From Nectonema munidae (lineage: Eukaryota; Nematomorpha; Nectonematoida; Nectonematidae): DNA of 64,000 bases. Below the pieces are notes generated by a model that was given only the letters and a program-made list of their open reading frames with translations, was not told the origin of the DNA and searched no databases. Positions within the stretch are counted from its first letter, which is position 1. The number at the start of each line of letters is the position of its first letter. Made by a program: the position numbers and the translations under genes. The stretch spans positions 62,001-126,000 of the forward strand of contig JAUIRK010000320.1 of NCBI GenBank assembly GCA_030549495.1, in the 5' to 3' direction. Below are positions 22,770 through 35,485 of this stretch, piece after piece.

Positions 22770-24790
22770 AGCTTGACATCAGATTCAATTTCAATTTTTT
22801 TGATAATTCTGTTTTACAAATTTTTCATGGATGAGTCCTCAATACCCGATTCTCCACTTGATGTTATGGATGATGAAATAGCCAATATATTTAATATTGC
22901 TAAGCAGAGTGGACTGAAAGAAATCTTTGTTAGAGAAACATCCAAAGCTAATATCTCCAAAGCATTCTTATTTTTAAAAATTTGATGATAACTCCACAAG
23001 AAATCAAGAAATAAGTTCGAAGTTGGACGAACTTAATGAAAAGTTTGATTATAAATTTGAAGTACTCAATGATAATTTGTCTAAATTGAGTCAAAGTTGT
23101 GAAGCCCCAACAAACAAAAAAGTGCTATATTCAGATGTTGTTTGTTTGTCAAGTCCAACGATGCTGATTTAAAAGAAGACATCCAGAAGACGAAGTCTTG
23201 TCTTACTACTTTACCTGTTAATTTCATTAAAGAAAAAAAGAACTCCATAAAAATCAGCTTTCCTGATATATATATTTTACAAAAAGCTCAAAAATTGATG
23301 TCTGAAGTAGACATTTCTTCCAAAAAAGTTGAGCCCTTACTTCCTAAGCTACATTTGCATTTCAGTGAAAATCTTTCTAAAGATGACATCGTTAATGACA
23401 TTCTAACCAGAAACCCATACATAAAAAAGCTAGTGGATGATGGGAAAGTTTTTAATATTTTGTTTATTAAAAATTCGAAATTTGATGGAAAAAAGTTGGT
23501 TACCTTCAAGTTATCACCAGAAATTTACGATTACATCAAGAGTAGTGATTTTTATATTTTCTTTTGAGTATAATAGTCAATGTTATCCGTATTTTTCTGT
23601 CAAGTTTTGTACTAAATGTTGTATGTACGGACGCACTAAAAAGTTATATAAAAATAGTGAAATATGTAAGTTTTGTGCTGAAAACATGATTTAAATGAGT
23701 GTGCTGTTATGAACCTCCACAACGTACATATTTGTTACAATTGTAAAATGAAAAAACTTAGCAATCAGAAAAATATAGCTAGCTCCTATCAATGCCCCTG
23801 TTACATAAAGCAACAAGAATTTGTATCTATTCATGATTTTTTGACAGTAATTCAATCAGTATGTTAAACACTCATGAATCTACTCCTGACTCATATAACG
23901 ATTTTTTTCGAAAGATATTTTCAGCTCCATTTTTTTCCACGAAAACTTCTATAACCCATCTTCCTCTTCAACGTGTGATCCTTCTCGATCTTTGAGCCTT
24001 TACAATTTAAATATTGTTAGTCTTAACATTCAATCCCTCAGAGCTAAGTTTGAAATTTTAGAGGCCCTCTTTTTTCAATTCAACTCTCTTAATCATGCCC
24101 CTCTACATGCAGCTTGTCTCCAAGAAACTTGGCTAAATGATGGATGTTCGAGTTCCTTTGGAATACCAGGTCATGACTTCATTTTTGTGCCTCCTAGGAT
24201 TAGCTCACGTGCTGGCCTTGCTTTTTATGTTCACAAGTCAATAACTTATAAAGTTTGTACTTTAAACAATGCGAGTAACTGTTTTGAGATATTTACAATT
24301 TCTCTTACTTTATCTAAAGATAAACTACTGTCTCTTCTTCATCTTCATCTTATCAAGATATTGAGTCTTTTTTTTCTGAATTTGAAAAACTTTTATCTGA
24401 TCATAAACTTTGTAACAAAACTGCAATTTTTTAGATTTTAATTTTGATCTTTTTACATGATAAATGCAAAAATGTCAAAACCTTCCTGAATATTTTTCTT
24501 TGAATGCCCAATCACCTTTAATTTCGAAATAACTCGACCTACTAGCAGCTCGCTTATAGATAATATCTTTTTATCTGTTCGCAACAAGAAAAAAAGCTTT
24601 CAACTTGTTATATGATATTTTAGATCATATCCCAAATTTAGTAACCTTAGATGTCTACTCGTTGATGAAAAACTTTTTTTTCAAATCTAAGTTTAATGCT
24701 GCATCATATGTTAGGGATGTTAATTCATTTAATTGGCACAATTTACTTGACAATTACATTGATTTCCCAAATCTTTACTTCCATAACTAA
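22770..24790 (+). mobile_element. LINE 5' half: ORF1 remnants and APE endonuclease, 3' part missing
   Basis: ORF1-like protein is seen in pieces: DSPLDVMDDEIANIF (22850), a Lys/Glu-rich coil, then 23142-23567 with SCLTTLPVNF and LKLSPEIYDYIK-like blocks, followed by a Cys-rich tail (CTKCCMYGRTKK, CKFCAENM) at 23605-23690. The endonuclease starts at about 23992: LNIVSLNIQSLRAKFEIL, AACLQETWLNDG and RAGLAFYVHKSI are the usual APE motifs. A later piece, SSSLIDNIFLSVRNKK (about 24545), leads into VTLDVYSLMKN and the linker, ending at 24790 before any reverse transcriptase. Keeping the 5' half while losing the 3' half is unusual for a LINE and implies a later deletion or rearrangement. Confidence 0.7.
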
Positions 24791-25499
24791 ACTCTAAGCG
24801 TACTTTTTTTTATTGTAGAAAAGAACAGTTTGAGATTTTTCGCTTCTTTTCCATAATATCGTTTCGTATCGATGTAGTTATTATACATATCAATAAGAAT
24901 CACAGGTTTATTGTTTTATCGCAAAATGAACACAATTTTTTTATTATCATATAAAAACAAACAATCTCCTTTCTTGAACATGCAATTGGGGTAAGACATT
25001 TTTATTTTTCTAATGGTACCAACAAACGATGTTTTGTTTTTCAATAAAATCTCTACCAAATTGCTCGAACTAAAACAGTTTTCACTTTCAGTGAAAGAAT
25101 CATTTAATTTGCTCACTCTCTAAATCACTTTCATCGCTATTTTCTAACTCGAAAAAATCGGTCGCATCATTTTCATCAATAAAAATTCAAAATATTTTCT
25201 GGATGAGAGGAATTCATGGCAGCTGCACAAAAATTAATGGAGTAAAATATTTACTAAAAAAAAATAAAAAAAATAAAATTTTTTTAGAGAAATAACATAA
25301 GAATGTAAGAGCTTTAATTATTATTTCTTTATGGGTAATAAATACCCAGTCAGTAGGTCAAGTAATAAATTGATATAAAATATATTCTGTATTGGTTTTT
25401 TTTAAAAATAAATATAAAAAAAATAAAACTTATGAAATATGAGTTCTTTCACGTTAAAATTATAGAAGTAGTTCATATATATTTATTTTTTTTTATAAT
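24791..25499. other. A+T-rich non-coding stretch
   Basis: A 66-codon minus-strand frame at 25116-24916 shows no family features. Confidence 0.45.
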
Positions 25500-26700
25500 G
25501 AGTAAAAATTACCCAAAGTGTACGATAACCGTTAAAGCGTGTGATACATCGTTCGAGGTGATTGAGCAAATTTGAAACGGGGAGCTGTTAAATGAGTAAA
25601 ACGTATCTAGGTCTTGTTAGTGGGCAGAGTCGGGATGGATTGAGGAGATTTCATCATATTGGCAGAATTCTTTATTAAATGCGTTGCAAATTTTAACGGC
25701 GTCGGTGATGATATTGCCGTTATGAATGATGTGATTAGTACAAAAAAAAAATCTGGATTCCAAAATGTTTTCTGATTTGGTTTAGTTGTAAGGAGCTTGT
25801 TAGATTAGTTTGTTTGACTTGATCGCGTTTGTAGTTTTATTCTTGAAAGTTTTAAACTTTTTGAACTCTATGAATGGTTTGGATTTTAGAAACTTTTTGA
25901 TTAGTTTATTACGTTTATTTATGAGAGAACTAATGTGTGTGTTGAACCAAGGAGATTTTTTTTGTGAAATAGTAGATTTTTGAAACGGACAAATTTTGTT
26001 GTATACGGAAAAAAAAGAGAAATAGCGTCATGTAAAGTAAAAATAAAGTTTGGAGAGTAGTACAATTTGAGGAGGGTGAATTCATTAGTTAGAGTTTGTG
26101 GAGAGTAATGTGTGTAGTTTCTTTTGAACTAGATTTGACGTGATTGTGTGTTGGAAAAAATTAAATTTGAGAAAATGATGCAGTGATAGTATATGGATTA
26201 TTTAACGACTTTAGTGGCTTGGATAAGGTGGCTCATATTAGTTAAGATTAAATCGAGTTTAGATCTGTAGTTAGCACAAAAATAAGTATTACACTTGATA
26301 AGCTGTTTAGGGTTGAGGTCGTCTTTGAGTTGAAAGTAGTTAGATCTTTTTTTATTTGATAGCGTGGACTTGTAATTGAGGTGGCCAATTATGAAGATAT
26401 TGTCATAAGTGAGAGCTTGAATAGTATTTTGTAGTTGGAGAAAGTAGTTGGTTTTATTGGAATAGCGATAACAGACAATGAGGATAAATGTTGTTTTGCA
26501 ATGGTCATTGTGTAGAAAAATTGTTTTTTGCATATCTGTTTTTAATTTCATGACAGATATTCTTTTTTACATAACAAATGACTCCACCACATTTAGATCC
26601 TTTTCTGTCTTTACGATAAACATTGTAATTGGTGAATTCAGGTAATGAAACGATTTTTGATAGCCAAGTTTCAGATAAAGTGAATAGTCAACAAAAGAGT
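25500..26700 (-). mobile_element. LINE fragment: APE endonuclease and linker, minus strand
   Basis: Read leftwards from 26700 the frame gives LSETWLSKIVSLPEFTNYNV (endonuclease ETW motif), then KCGGVICYVKK. The 26551-26198 frame carries NIFIIGHLNYK (normally GDFN) and SKLDLILTNMSHL. The linker KSPWFNTHISSLINKRNKLI lies at about 25950-25880, and NAFNKEFCQYDE near 25680 marks the region just before the reverse transcriptase. The GDFN-to-GHLN change and the frame changes indicate decay. Its sequence is distinct from the LINEs at 18 and 23 kb. Confidence 0.7.
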
Positions 26701-27960
26701 GAATTCATCTATTTTGTTTAGAAGGCTTCTTATGTTTAAATGTGAGATTGAGAACTTATTAGTTAGACAAGGTGTTTGTGTGGTTGATGTTCTTAAGAGG
26801 AAATTTATATAGAAAATAAAATTTCTTCATGATTAGGTTATTTATTTTTTTGTTGTAGGAGTAAGGTCAGTACTGCAAGGATAATAGAAAGTGGGTAGAG
26901 TATTTGATATTCATTAAAACAAATAAATTGTAGAAATAAGCAATGATAGAATTATAAACAAAAACAAATAGATAAAAAATTAAACAAATAAATAAAGTTT
27001 AAATTAAAATAGAATAAAATTTAAGGAAACTCATTTAAAATAAGCTAGAATAAGGAAAAATTTACTAAAGGCCAGACATTTTGAGGACTAAGACTGAGTT
27101 AAAATTGAAAGATTAAACGAAAAATTCAATTCTTTATTTAGAATATCTGATAATCAATAGTTTAACCATTTTTTATTTTAGACAAAGTAAGGTATGTGCA
27201 GATGTCATCTGAAAAAAGGACAAATTTGAAAAAATTTGAAAAAAAATATGTTCTATTGCTATGCTAAAAAAAAAGTTCCAAAATGGATAACTCTGGAACA
27301 CCATTTTAGACAGGTAACATTACAGAAAAAGTATTGTTCACCTTTACTATCTAAAACTTACTTACTATTTATATTAAACCATGAATATAAAAATAGCAAG
27401 GAACTTTTACTCAAAACACAGTCATAGATTTTTTAGGATTGATGAATGACTAACTCTATCAAACGCCTTTGTGAGCAGGGCCCGCGCTAACCAAAATTTT
27501 GGGGGAGGAGGGCTAAAAGGGGCTGAAACAATACATAATGAAAATTTACACTATAAAATTTCCCTTTCTAGAAGCAAATTCGATCAACATAGGAAACAAG
27601 AGCTAAAGAAGGTCATACAAGTAAGGTGATGAGGATTGGAAAGTATAATAAATATTCACAGGTATACAAAAAAAAAATTTTTGTTCTGGCCAGGAATTTA
27701 AGAACTGTTTTAGACTAATATTTGGATGCTGAATCCAAAACTGATTTCAGATTTGTTCTATCACATCACGTTTTTGTGCTATAGGTGCACACTTTTTCTT
27801 AAATCTTAAAGTTTTGACTTCTAAATGAGTTAATTAATGATGTATTTAAGCCATGATAATATCTATTTTTTCAATATGAATTTTTGAATATATATTGAAA
27901 TATACAAGTTTTTTCTTTTTACAGATTGTATTAATAATTCTTGCTAATTTATGTTTAATA
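26701..27960. other. A+T-rich non-coding stretch
   Basis: Nothing recognised apart from a short G-rich patch near 27478-27530 (GGGCCCGCGCTAACC, GGGGGAGGAGGG) that resembles a transposon terminus but has no partner. Confidence 0.4.
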
Positions 27961-29643
27961 ATGGCGACAACATCGCTAGGAAAGTGCTCAAATGATCGAG
28001 ATATATTTTGCTATATCAGTGGAAACTAATTTGAAGACTCAAAGGCGCAACATTACGAACTTTCATAAGAGTGTGTATCTGGTATACTTTAAAGTACCAC
28101 TTGGAGACCAACATAAAATTTATGCTCCTCATAAAGTGTGCAAGTCTTCTCTAGAAACTTTACGATCATGGTCTCAAGGAAGTAAAGTTAAACTAAAGTT
28201 TGGTGTGCCCGTGGTTTGGAGACAACCCACTAATCACTTGGATAACTGTTATTTCTGCGTTGTCAAAGTAAAAGGTTTTAATAAGAAAAACAACAGCATT
28301 TGCAATACCCAAGTATTCCTTCAGCCATTCGGCCAGTTCCACACAGTGAAGAAAATCCTGTGCCTAAATTCATTAAACTTCAAAAGATTTACGACACAGA
28401 TCTCAGTTCAACTTCCTCTTTTGAAGAGGAACTGACAGATATTTTTCAAACATATGATGCAGATCAGGAAAAACCATCTCTATTTACCCATTCTGAGTTA
28501 AATGATCTGGTTAGGGATCTATATCTGTCAAAAAACGTCTGCTGAATTGTTGGCTTCAAGACTGTTAGAAAAACGAAGGCTAGTACCTGGTACAAGTATC
28601 TAGTTTTATCGCAACAGGGATAAACTACACAAAAAGAACGGCGTATGTACTTTCATTCAGATGACCAGCTTGTTTATAGTACCGATGTAAAAGGGCTACT
28701 ACTCTCTATGGGACTACCGGCATATGATTCAAAAGATTGGAGGCTTTTTATCGATAGTTCATGGTTGGTTGATATGTGTTGATCTCAAAATGATTAACTT
28801 TCTTCTTGGTCAGCAAGGAGGATACACAAAATATCCTTGTTTTCTATGCTACTGGGACAGTAGAGCTACTGAAGCATATTGGAAGATAAAAGATTGGCCA
28901 ATTAGAAAGCGTTTAACAACAAGAGATAAAAATATGATCAATAAACCTCTACTTGACAAAAATAGAATAGTGTTTCCTCCTCTACACATAAAACTTGGGG
29001 TGATGAAACAGTTTGTAATGTTCAGCGTTTCGTGGACTTAGTGAAGAAAAAAAAGCCGGAATATTTGATGGACCTCAAATTAGAACGTTGATGAAAAATC
29101 ATCATTTCCTTGCAACAATAACTAAAAGAAAGAAAGAAAGATTTATTCATACAATTATAAAGAAAAAAAGAACAGTTTGTGACATCAGTAAGACAAAATG
29201 TTTACAAATTTAAATAGAATAGACAATATATTTTCAATATAGAAAATTTTTTTTAATTTTTTAAGGGAAATATTCAAAAAGGCCTTAAGGCTAAAGAAGA
29301 GGCCTTAATGACTAAAAAAGAGGCAAGAACTTGGACTGGAAACAAGTAAGCTGAAAACCATAAAGAAATTGTTGAAGAGCTACTTGTCAGCTTTAGGGAT
29401 TTTGAATGTAGAATGAGCATCAACATTCATTACTTACATAGCCATTTGGACAAGTTTCAAGAAAATCTTGGAGATGTTAGTGAAGAACAAGGGGAACGTT
29501 TTCATAAAGATATTAAAACAATGGAAGAACGTTATCAGGGCCTATGGAATCCAAGCATGATGGCAGAATATTGTTGGAGTTTAATGAGAGACAATCCAGA
29601 AGTTGTATATCAGAGATCAGCTAAGAAAAAGCGCTCTAAATGA
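27961..29643 (+). pseudogene. Second copy of the recurrent zinc-finger repeat-family gene, broken
   Basis: It starts MATTSLGKCSNDRDIFCYIS and passes through RRNITNFHKSVYLVYFK, APHKVCKSS, FGVPVVWRQP, YPSIPSAIRPVPHSEENPVP, FTHSELNDLVRDLYLSK, DSKDWRLFIDSS, WLICVDLKMINFLLGQQGGY, PCFLCYWDSR, RIVFPPLHIKLGVMKQFV, AGIFDGPQIRTLMK, and finally HYLHSHLDKFQENLGDVSEE, QGERFHKDIKTMEERYQG and MMAEYCW. It supplies the C-terminal half missing from the copy at 1-986. The blocks fall in several frames, about 40 codons appear missing between FIDSS and WLICVDLK, and about 160 bases of unrelated sequence near 29110-29270 interrupt it. Three spaced acidic blocks (FIDSS, VDLK, EEQGERFH) could be a DDE-type catalytic set, which is inference. 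It ends about 100 bases before the palindromic array. Confidence 0.7.
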
Positions 29644-29744
29644 TGGTCATTTTGCATTGTTGGTTAATTTTTTGTCATGATAATTTTTTCACTTTTAAGT
29701 AAATTTACATTTGACTTTATTTAAATAAATTAAATACAATTTTT

Positions 29745-29747
<3 letters not shown>

Positions 29748-29782
<35 letters not shown>
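29748..29782. repeat. (AT)n microsatellite at the left edge of the array
   Basis: About 17 uninterrupted AT dinucleotides lie directly before the first palindrome. In later units this position is taken by the shorter TGATATATAT tail after the unit-end hairpin. Confidence 0.85.
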
Positions 29783-29787
<5 letters not shown>

Positions 29788-31206
29788 CAACCTGTATACT
29801 ACGATGATTCTTCTCCAACCTGTATTCTACGATGATTCATCTCCTAACTATATACTACGATGATTCATCTCCAACCTGTATACTACGATGATTCATCTCC
29901 AACCTGTATACTACGATGATTTATCTTCTTCTCCAACCTGTATTCTACGATGATTCATCTCCAAACTATATACTACAATATTCATCTCCAACCTGTATAC
30001 TACGATGATTCATCTCCAACCTGTATACTAGGATGATTCATCTTCAACCTGTATACTACGATGGTTTCTATTCCATGTACAAATAACTAGGGAGACAATG
30101 TTCAACTTTCTGATCACATTCTGCTAGATGTAAGATTTGATATACCTCATTCGGGGAGACGATGCCACATAAGTTATTACCTATATACATTATACCTGTA
30201 TACTACGATGGTTCATCTCCAACCTGTATACCGCGATAATTCATATCAAAGAATTGAAAAATATTCTTTAAATAATCAAAAAATATCAAACTTTCTGTTC
30301 ATATTTTGCTACCTCATACGATGTTACAAAAGTTATTACCTATACTTTGCAATTTGCACGATTTTAAATATTATATTTGTCGAATAATCAAAGAATCGAA
30401 AAATGTTCAAATCAAAAAATATTTATTCTTTTTAAATATATCGTTGGCTCCCCCTTACTTTTAAAATTGAAAGATAAACCTAGTCTTTAATAATTAATTT
30501 TTATCAAATTATGCACATACGAAACTAAAAGTAAGGGGAGCCAACGATATATTTAAAAGAATAAATATTTTTTGATTTGAACATTTTTCGATTCTTTGAT
30601 TATTCGACAAATATAATATTTAAAATCGTGCAAATTGCAAAGTATAGGTAATAACTTTTGTAACATCGTATGAGGTAGCAAAATATGAACAGAAAGTTTG
30701 ATATTTTTTGATTATTTAAAGAATATTTTTCAATTCTTTGATATGAATTATCGCGGTATACAGGTTGGAGATGAACCATCGTAGTATACAGGTATAATGT
30801 ATATAGGTAATAACTTATGTGGCATCGTCTCCCCGAATGAGGTATATCAAATCTTACATCTAGCAGAATGTGATCAGAAAGTTGAACATTGTCTCCCTAG
30901 TTATTTGTACATGGAATAGAAACCATCGTAGTATACAGGTTGAAGATGAATCATCCTAGTATACAGGTTGGAGATGAATCATCGTAGTATACAGGTTGGA
31001 GATGAATATTGTAGTATATAGTTTGGAGATGAATCATCGTAGAATACAGGTTGGAGAAGAAGATAAATCATCGTAGTATACAGGTTGGAGATGAATCATC
31101 GTAGTATACAGGTTGGAGATGAATCATCGTAGTATATAGTTAGGAGATGAATCATCGTAGAATACAGGTTGGAGAAGAATCATCGTAATATACGGGTTGG
31201 AGATAA
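29783..31206. repeat. Palindrome 1 (arms about 680 bp, 62-bp spacer)
   Basis: Left arm 29783-30463, spacer 30464-30525, right arm 30526-31206. The outer 280 bases of each arm are about ten tandem copies of a 28-bp unit (core CCAACCTGTATACTACGATG); the inner 400 bases are unique within the arm. Oddities of single units (CTAGGATG, ACAATATTC, a TTATCTTCTT insertion) are mirrored on the other arm. The spacer starts AAATTGAAAG and ends CATACGAAAC. Confidence 0.9.
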
Positions 31207-34200
31207 CACGCAAGTTGTCTACCCGCGTTCAACCGTACAGGTTATGAGAATATATCATTACATATTAGAGAAGAGGTTTCTAAACTCTTTATACTGAAAA
31301 AATGTTTCTTCAATATACAAATAAATTTAGATTCTGAAAGTAGAGTCGCTTTATAATTGGGCTGGAAATTGTCACAGAATATAGGTAAAAATTTGTCCAA
31401 ATGAAAAAAGCTTTAGTTTAAAATGCATCCCTTATCTCCTTAAATTTAATGCAGTAAACAATAATAAAAATAATATTTATCCAAAACATATTTTTTCGAA
31501 TCAAAGTGTAAATCAAACCCGCATTTAAATTTTGGTTGATTAATTCAAAATCTACAAATAAATGTAGATTCTGAGAGTAGAGTCGCTTTATAATTGTGTT
31601 AGAAATTATCACATAATATAGGTAAAAATTTGTCCAAATGAAATGAGCTTTAGTTTAAAATGCATCCCTTATAAAGTTTGTATCTAATCTAAATAAAAGT
31701 AAACTATGATTATCCAACAAAACTCATTATTTCTTCAATGTGGATGTCGAAAATTATAATTATTTTATAAAAATATAGAAATAAATTTAGGATTAAAGTG
31801 AAAAAAAAAATAAATTCATGAGATTACTTATTGATAAAAATTGATTAAAACACATATTTTGATCTATTTATCTTCTCTTTAAAAATTTATATGCAGTAAA
31901 CAATAATAAAATAATATTTATCCAAAACATATTTTTTTCGAATCAAAGTGTAAATCAAACCCGCACTTCAAAAGAAGTAAAAAACTAATGTTAATATATA
32001 AAAAACTGAAAACTAAAATGATTTTATAAAAATCTAAAAATAAATAGTGGACTACGATTATCCAACAAAACTTGTACATTCAATCTACATTTTTCACTTC
32101 AAAAATAATTTTAAATTTATTAGAAAAAGATTATACTGACCAATAAAAAAAACGAAGGTTAATTTATAAAAAAAATGGAAAAACTAATACTATTTTATAA
32201 AAATCTACAAATAAATTTAGATTCTGAGAGTAGAGTCGCTTTATAATTGTTCTGGAAATTGTCACATAATATAGGTAAAAATCTGTCCTAATGAAAGGAG
32301 CTTTAGTTTAAAATGCATCCCTTATCTGCTAATTAATGGTATGAAGCCCATGGAAAATAAAATCAGTAAAATGGTATTTCTTAAGTACTTATGATATAAG
32401 TAATGTATTCTGAAAGCCCATAAAAAATGCTTTAATTTGGTATATCGCATGATGCATTTTGTTGAGAAATGTGAAAGTTATAAGCGTTTTAATATTTGAC
32501 TAAGATTTAAGCTAGGAACACTACAAATAAACTAAGCCTACACTAGTCCGATAAAATAAACCACACACGCGTGCTAAAGATGTGGTGAAGCGTATGCGAG
32601 ATAAGAATTCACTGCGCTCACAAACGCGTAATGCAACATGTGTTAATCTTTCTTCGCATAGTTAACCGCTAAAACCAATAACAATCGTTTTAGAATCAAT
32701 AATGTGATTTATTCTTCGCACACTGTTGGTATAAAAATAACGAGTGCCCTTCGTTAAAAATTAGAAAGGTTGTATCTAAACTAAATAAAAGTAGACTATG
32801 ATTATCCAACAAAACTCATAATTTCTTCAATGTGGATGCATGCGCACACGTGTTAGATTCGAAAATTATAATTATTTTATAAAAATATAGAAATAAATTT
32901 AGGATTATAGTGAAAAAAAAATAAATTTATGAGATTACTTATTGAGAAAAACTTATTAAAACACGTGAAAAATAAATAAATTCATGAGATTACTTATTGA
33001 GAAAAATTGATTAAAACACATATTTTGATCTATTTATCTTCTCTTTAGAAATTTATATGAAGTAAACAATAATAAAAATAATATTTATCCAAAACATATT
33101 TTTTTCGAATCAAAGTGTAAATCAAACTCGCACTTAAATTTTGGATGATTAATTCAAAAGAAGTAAAAAACTAATGTTAATTTATAAAAAACCGAAAACT
33201 AAAATGATTTTATAAAAATCTAAAAATAAATAGTGGACTACGATTATCCAACAAAACTTGTACATTCGATCTACATTTTTCACTTCAAAAATAATTTTAA
33301 ATTTATTAGATAAACATTATACTGACCAATAAAAAAAACGAAGATTAATTTATAAAAAAAAAGGAAAAACTAATACTATTTTATAAAAATCTACAAATAA
33401 ATTTAGATTCTGAGAGTAGAGTCGCTTTATAATTGTGCTGGAAATTGTCACATAATATAGGTAAAAATTTGTCCTAATGAAAGGAGCTTTAGTTTAAAAT
33501 GCATCCCTTATCTGCTAATTAATGGTATGAAGCCCATGGAAAATAAAAACAGTAAAATGGTATTTCTTAAGTACTTATGATATAAGTAATGTATTCTGAA
33601 AGCCCATAAAAAATGCTTTAATTTGGTATATCGCATGATGCATTTTGTTGAGAAATGTGAAAGTTATAAGCGTTTTAATATTTGACTAAGATTTAAGCTA
33701 GGAACACTACAAATAAACTAAGCGTACACTAGCCCGATAAAATAAACCACACACGCGTGCTAAAGATGTGGTGAAGCGTATGCGAGATAAGAATTCACTG
33801 CGCTCACAAACGCGTAATGCAACATGTGTTCATCTTTCTTCGCATAGTTATGCTCTAAAATCAATCAATAATGTGATTTATTATTCGCACACTGTCGGTA
33901 TAAATATAACGAATGCTCTTCGTTAAAAATTAGAAAGGTTGTATCTAAACTAAATAAAAGTAGACTACGATTATCCAACAAAATTCGTACATTCAATCGA
34001 CAAAACCACACACGCGTGCTAAAGATGTGGTGAAGCGTATGTTAGATAAGAATTCCCTGCGCTCACAAACGCGTAATGCAACATGTGTTAATCTTTCTTC
34101 GCATAGTTATGCTCTAAAATCAATCAATAATGTGATTTATTATTCGCACACTGTCGGTATAAATATAACGAATGCCCTTCGTTAAAAATTAGAAAGGTTG

Positions 34201-35485
34201 TATCTAAACTAAATAAAAGTAGACTACGATTATCAAACAAAACTCTTACATTTAATCGACATTTTTCACTTGAAAAATAATTTAAAATTTATTAGAAAAA
34301 TATTATACTGACCTATACTACTGACCCATAAAAAGTAAAAAATATATATTAATTTTCGACAGTTTTATTTAACTATGACATTTTAAAATGTTAAAAACCA
34401 TATTCTACCTTTGTGAATATAAAATTTTGAAGAAATAATATATAAACTCATCACGTTAATTATTGGTATTTTTTGAAACTAGATAAAAGTTGACTGACCT
34501 CACATAAAAGCGGATTTTGGAAAAATAAAAATATATTTATTTGTAAAACCTAGCCTATTTTACCCACAAAGAGTATAGCTTCAAATCTTGTACATTCGAT
34601 CAACATTTTTCACTTTAAAAATAATTTTAAATTTATTAGAAAAACATTATACTGACCTGTACTACTGACCCATAAAAAGTAAAAAATATATATTAATTTT
34701 CGACAGTTTTCTTCAACTATGAAATTTTAAAATGTAAAAAATCATATTTTACCTTTGTGAATATAAAATATTGAAAAAATATTATATAAATTAAGAACGT
34801 TAATTATTATTGGTATTTTTTGAAACTAGATAAAACTTGACTGACCTCACATAAAAGCAGATTTTGGAAAAATGAAAATATATTTATTTGTATAACCTAG
34901 CCTATGTTAACCACAAAGAGTATACCTTTCCAATGACACCATTTTCATTTAATTTTTTTTTTAAAAAAGCCACATTATGCTTAAACAAAAAGGTGGTCCG
35001 TAATTTTTTCAAAAATTTAGACAAAATTTTTCGAAGTAAAGTCCATTTATTAAAATTTGTTAAAACTTTTGCAAAAATTAATTATTCTAGAGTATGTAGC
35101 AAACGATAAGCTTTCTAATGATATATATATCATGAAAAAGAAATATTGAAAAACAGTTGAATTCTTTCTTCAAATCAAACAAGTAAAAATTTCCAAAAAG
35201 TAGTATTGGTAGTATTAGTAGTATTATTATTATTATTATATATTACATAAACATTTCAACCAATCATATAGTTTTTATGAAATAAAACTGCAATTTCAAA
35301 GTTAAATTTTTTGAACTTTTAAGAAGAATTTTTGAAATGTGGCTTTCAATATGTATGTAAAATATTTTTTGAAAATTTTTATTTTAAGTATATTTTTTAA
35401 GCATTTTACGATTTACACATTTAAATATATAATAAGGCTGGCAATTTGGCGAGTTGTCTCCCCGGAGGTCTTGCCAGACCTCTGA
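31207..35485. repeat. Unit 1 body, non-coding, with nested tandem duplications
   Basis: Starts with ACACGCAAGTTGTCTACCCG and ends with the first GTCTCCCC-hairpin. The GAGTAGAGTCGCTTTATAAT block occurs near 31345, 31579, 32230 and 33415. The CACACGCGTGCTAAAGATGT block is near 32566, 33751 and 34008, and the ACTACTGACCCATAAAAAGT block near 34318 and 34664. A microsatellite of TAG/ATT triplets lies at 35205-35240. No gene was seen. Confidence 0.75.
35465..35482 (+). other. Unit-end hairpin, first junction
   Basis: GAGGTCT-TGCC-AGACCTC is a perfect 7-bp stem with a 4-base loop, preceded by GTCTCCCCG and followed by TGATAT. It lies exactly at the start of palindrome 2. A nearby GGCTGGCAA at 35436 can pair with TTGCCAGACC as an alternative stem. 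Confidence 0.75.

Noticed and set aside
29783-30066. Regular ~28-bp direct repeats resembling a CRISPR array
   Set aside because: The repeats are contiguous with no unique spacers, occur in inverted pairs, and lie in eukaryotic DNA; they are satellite-like units of a palindrome arm.
34888-35109. 73-codon frame repeated at 45227
   Set aside because: It is part of the repeated unit body, with substitutions and small indels unlike purifying selection and no protein features.
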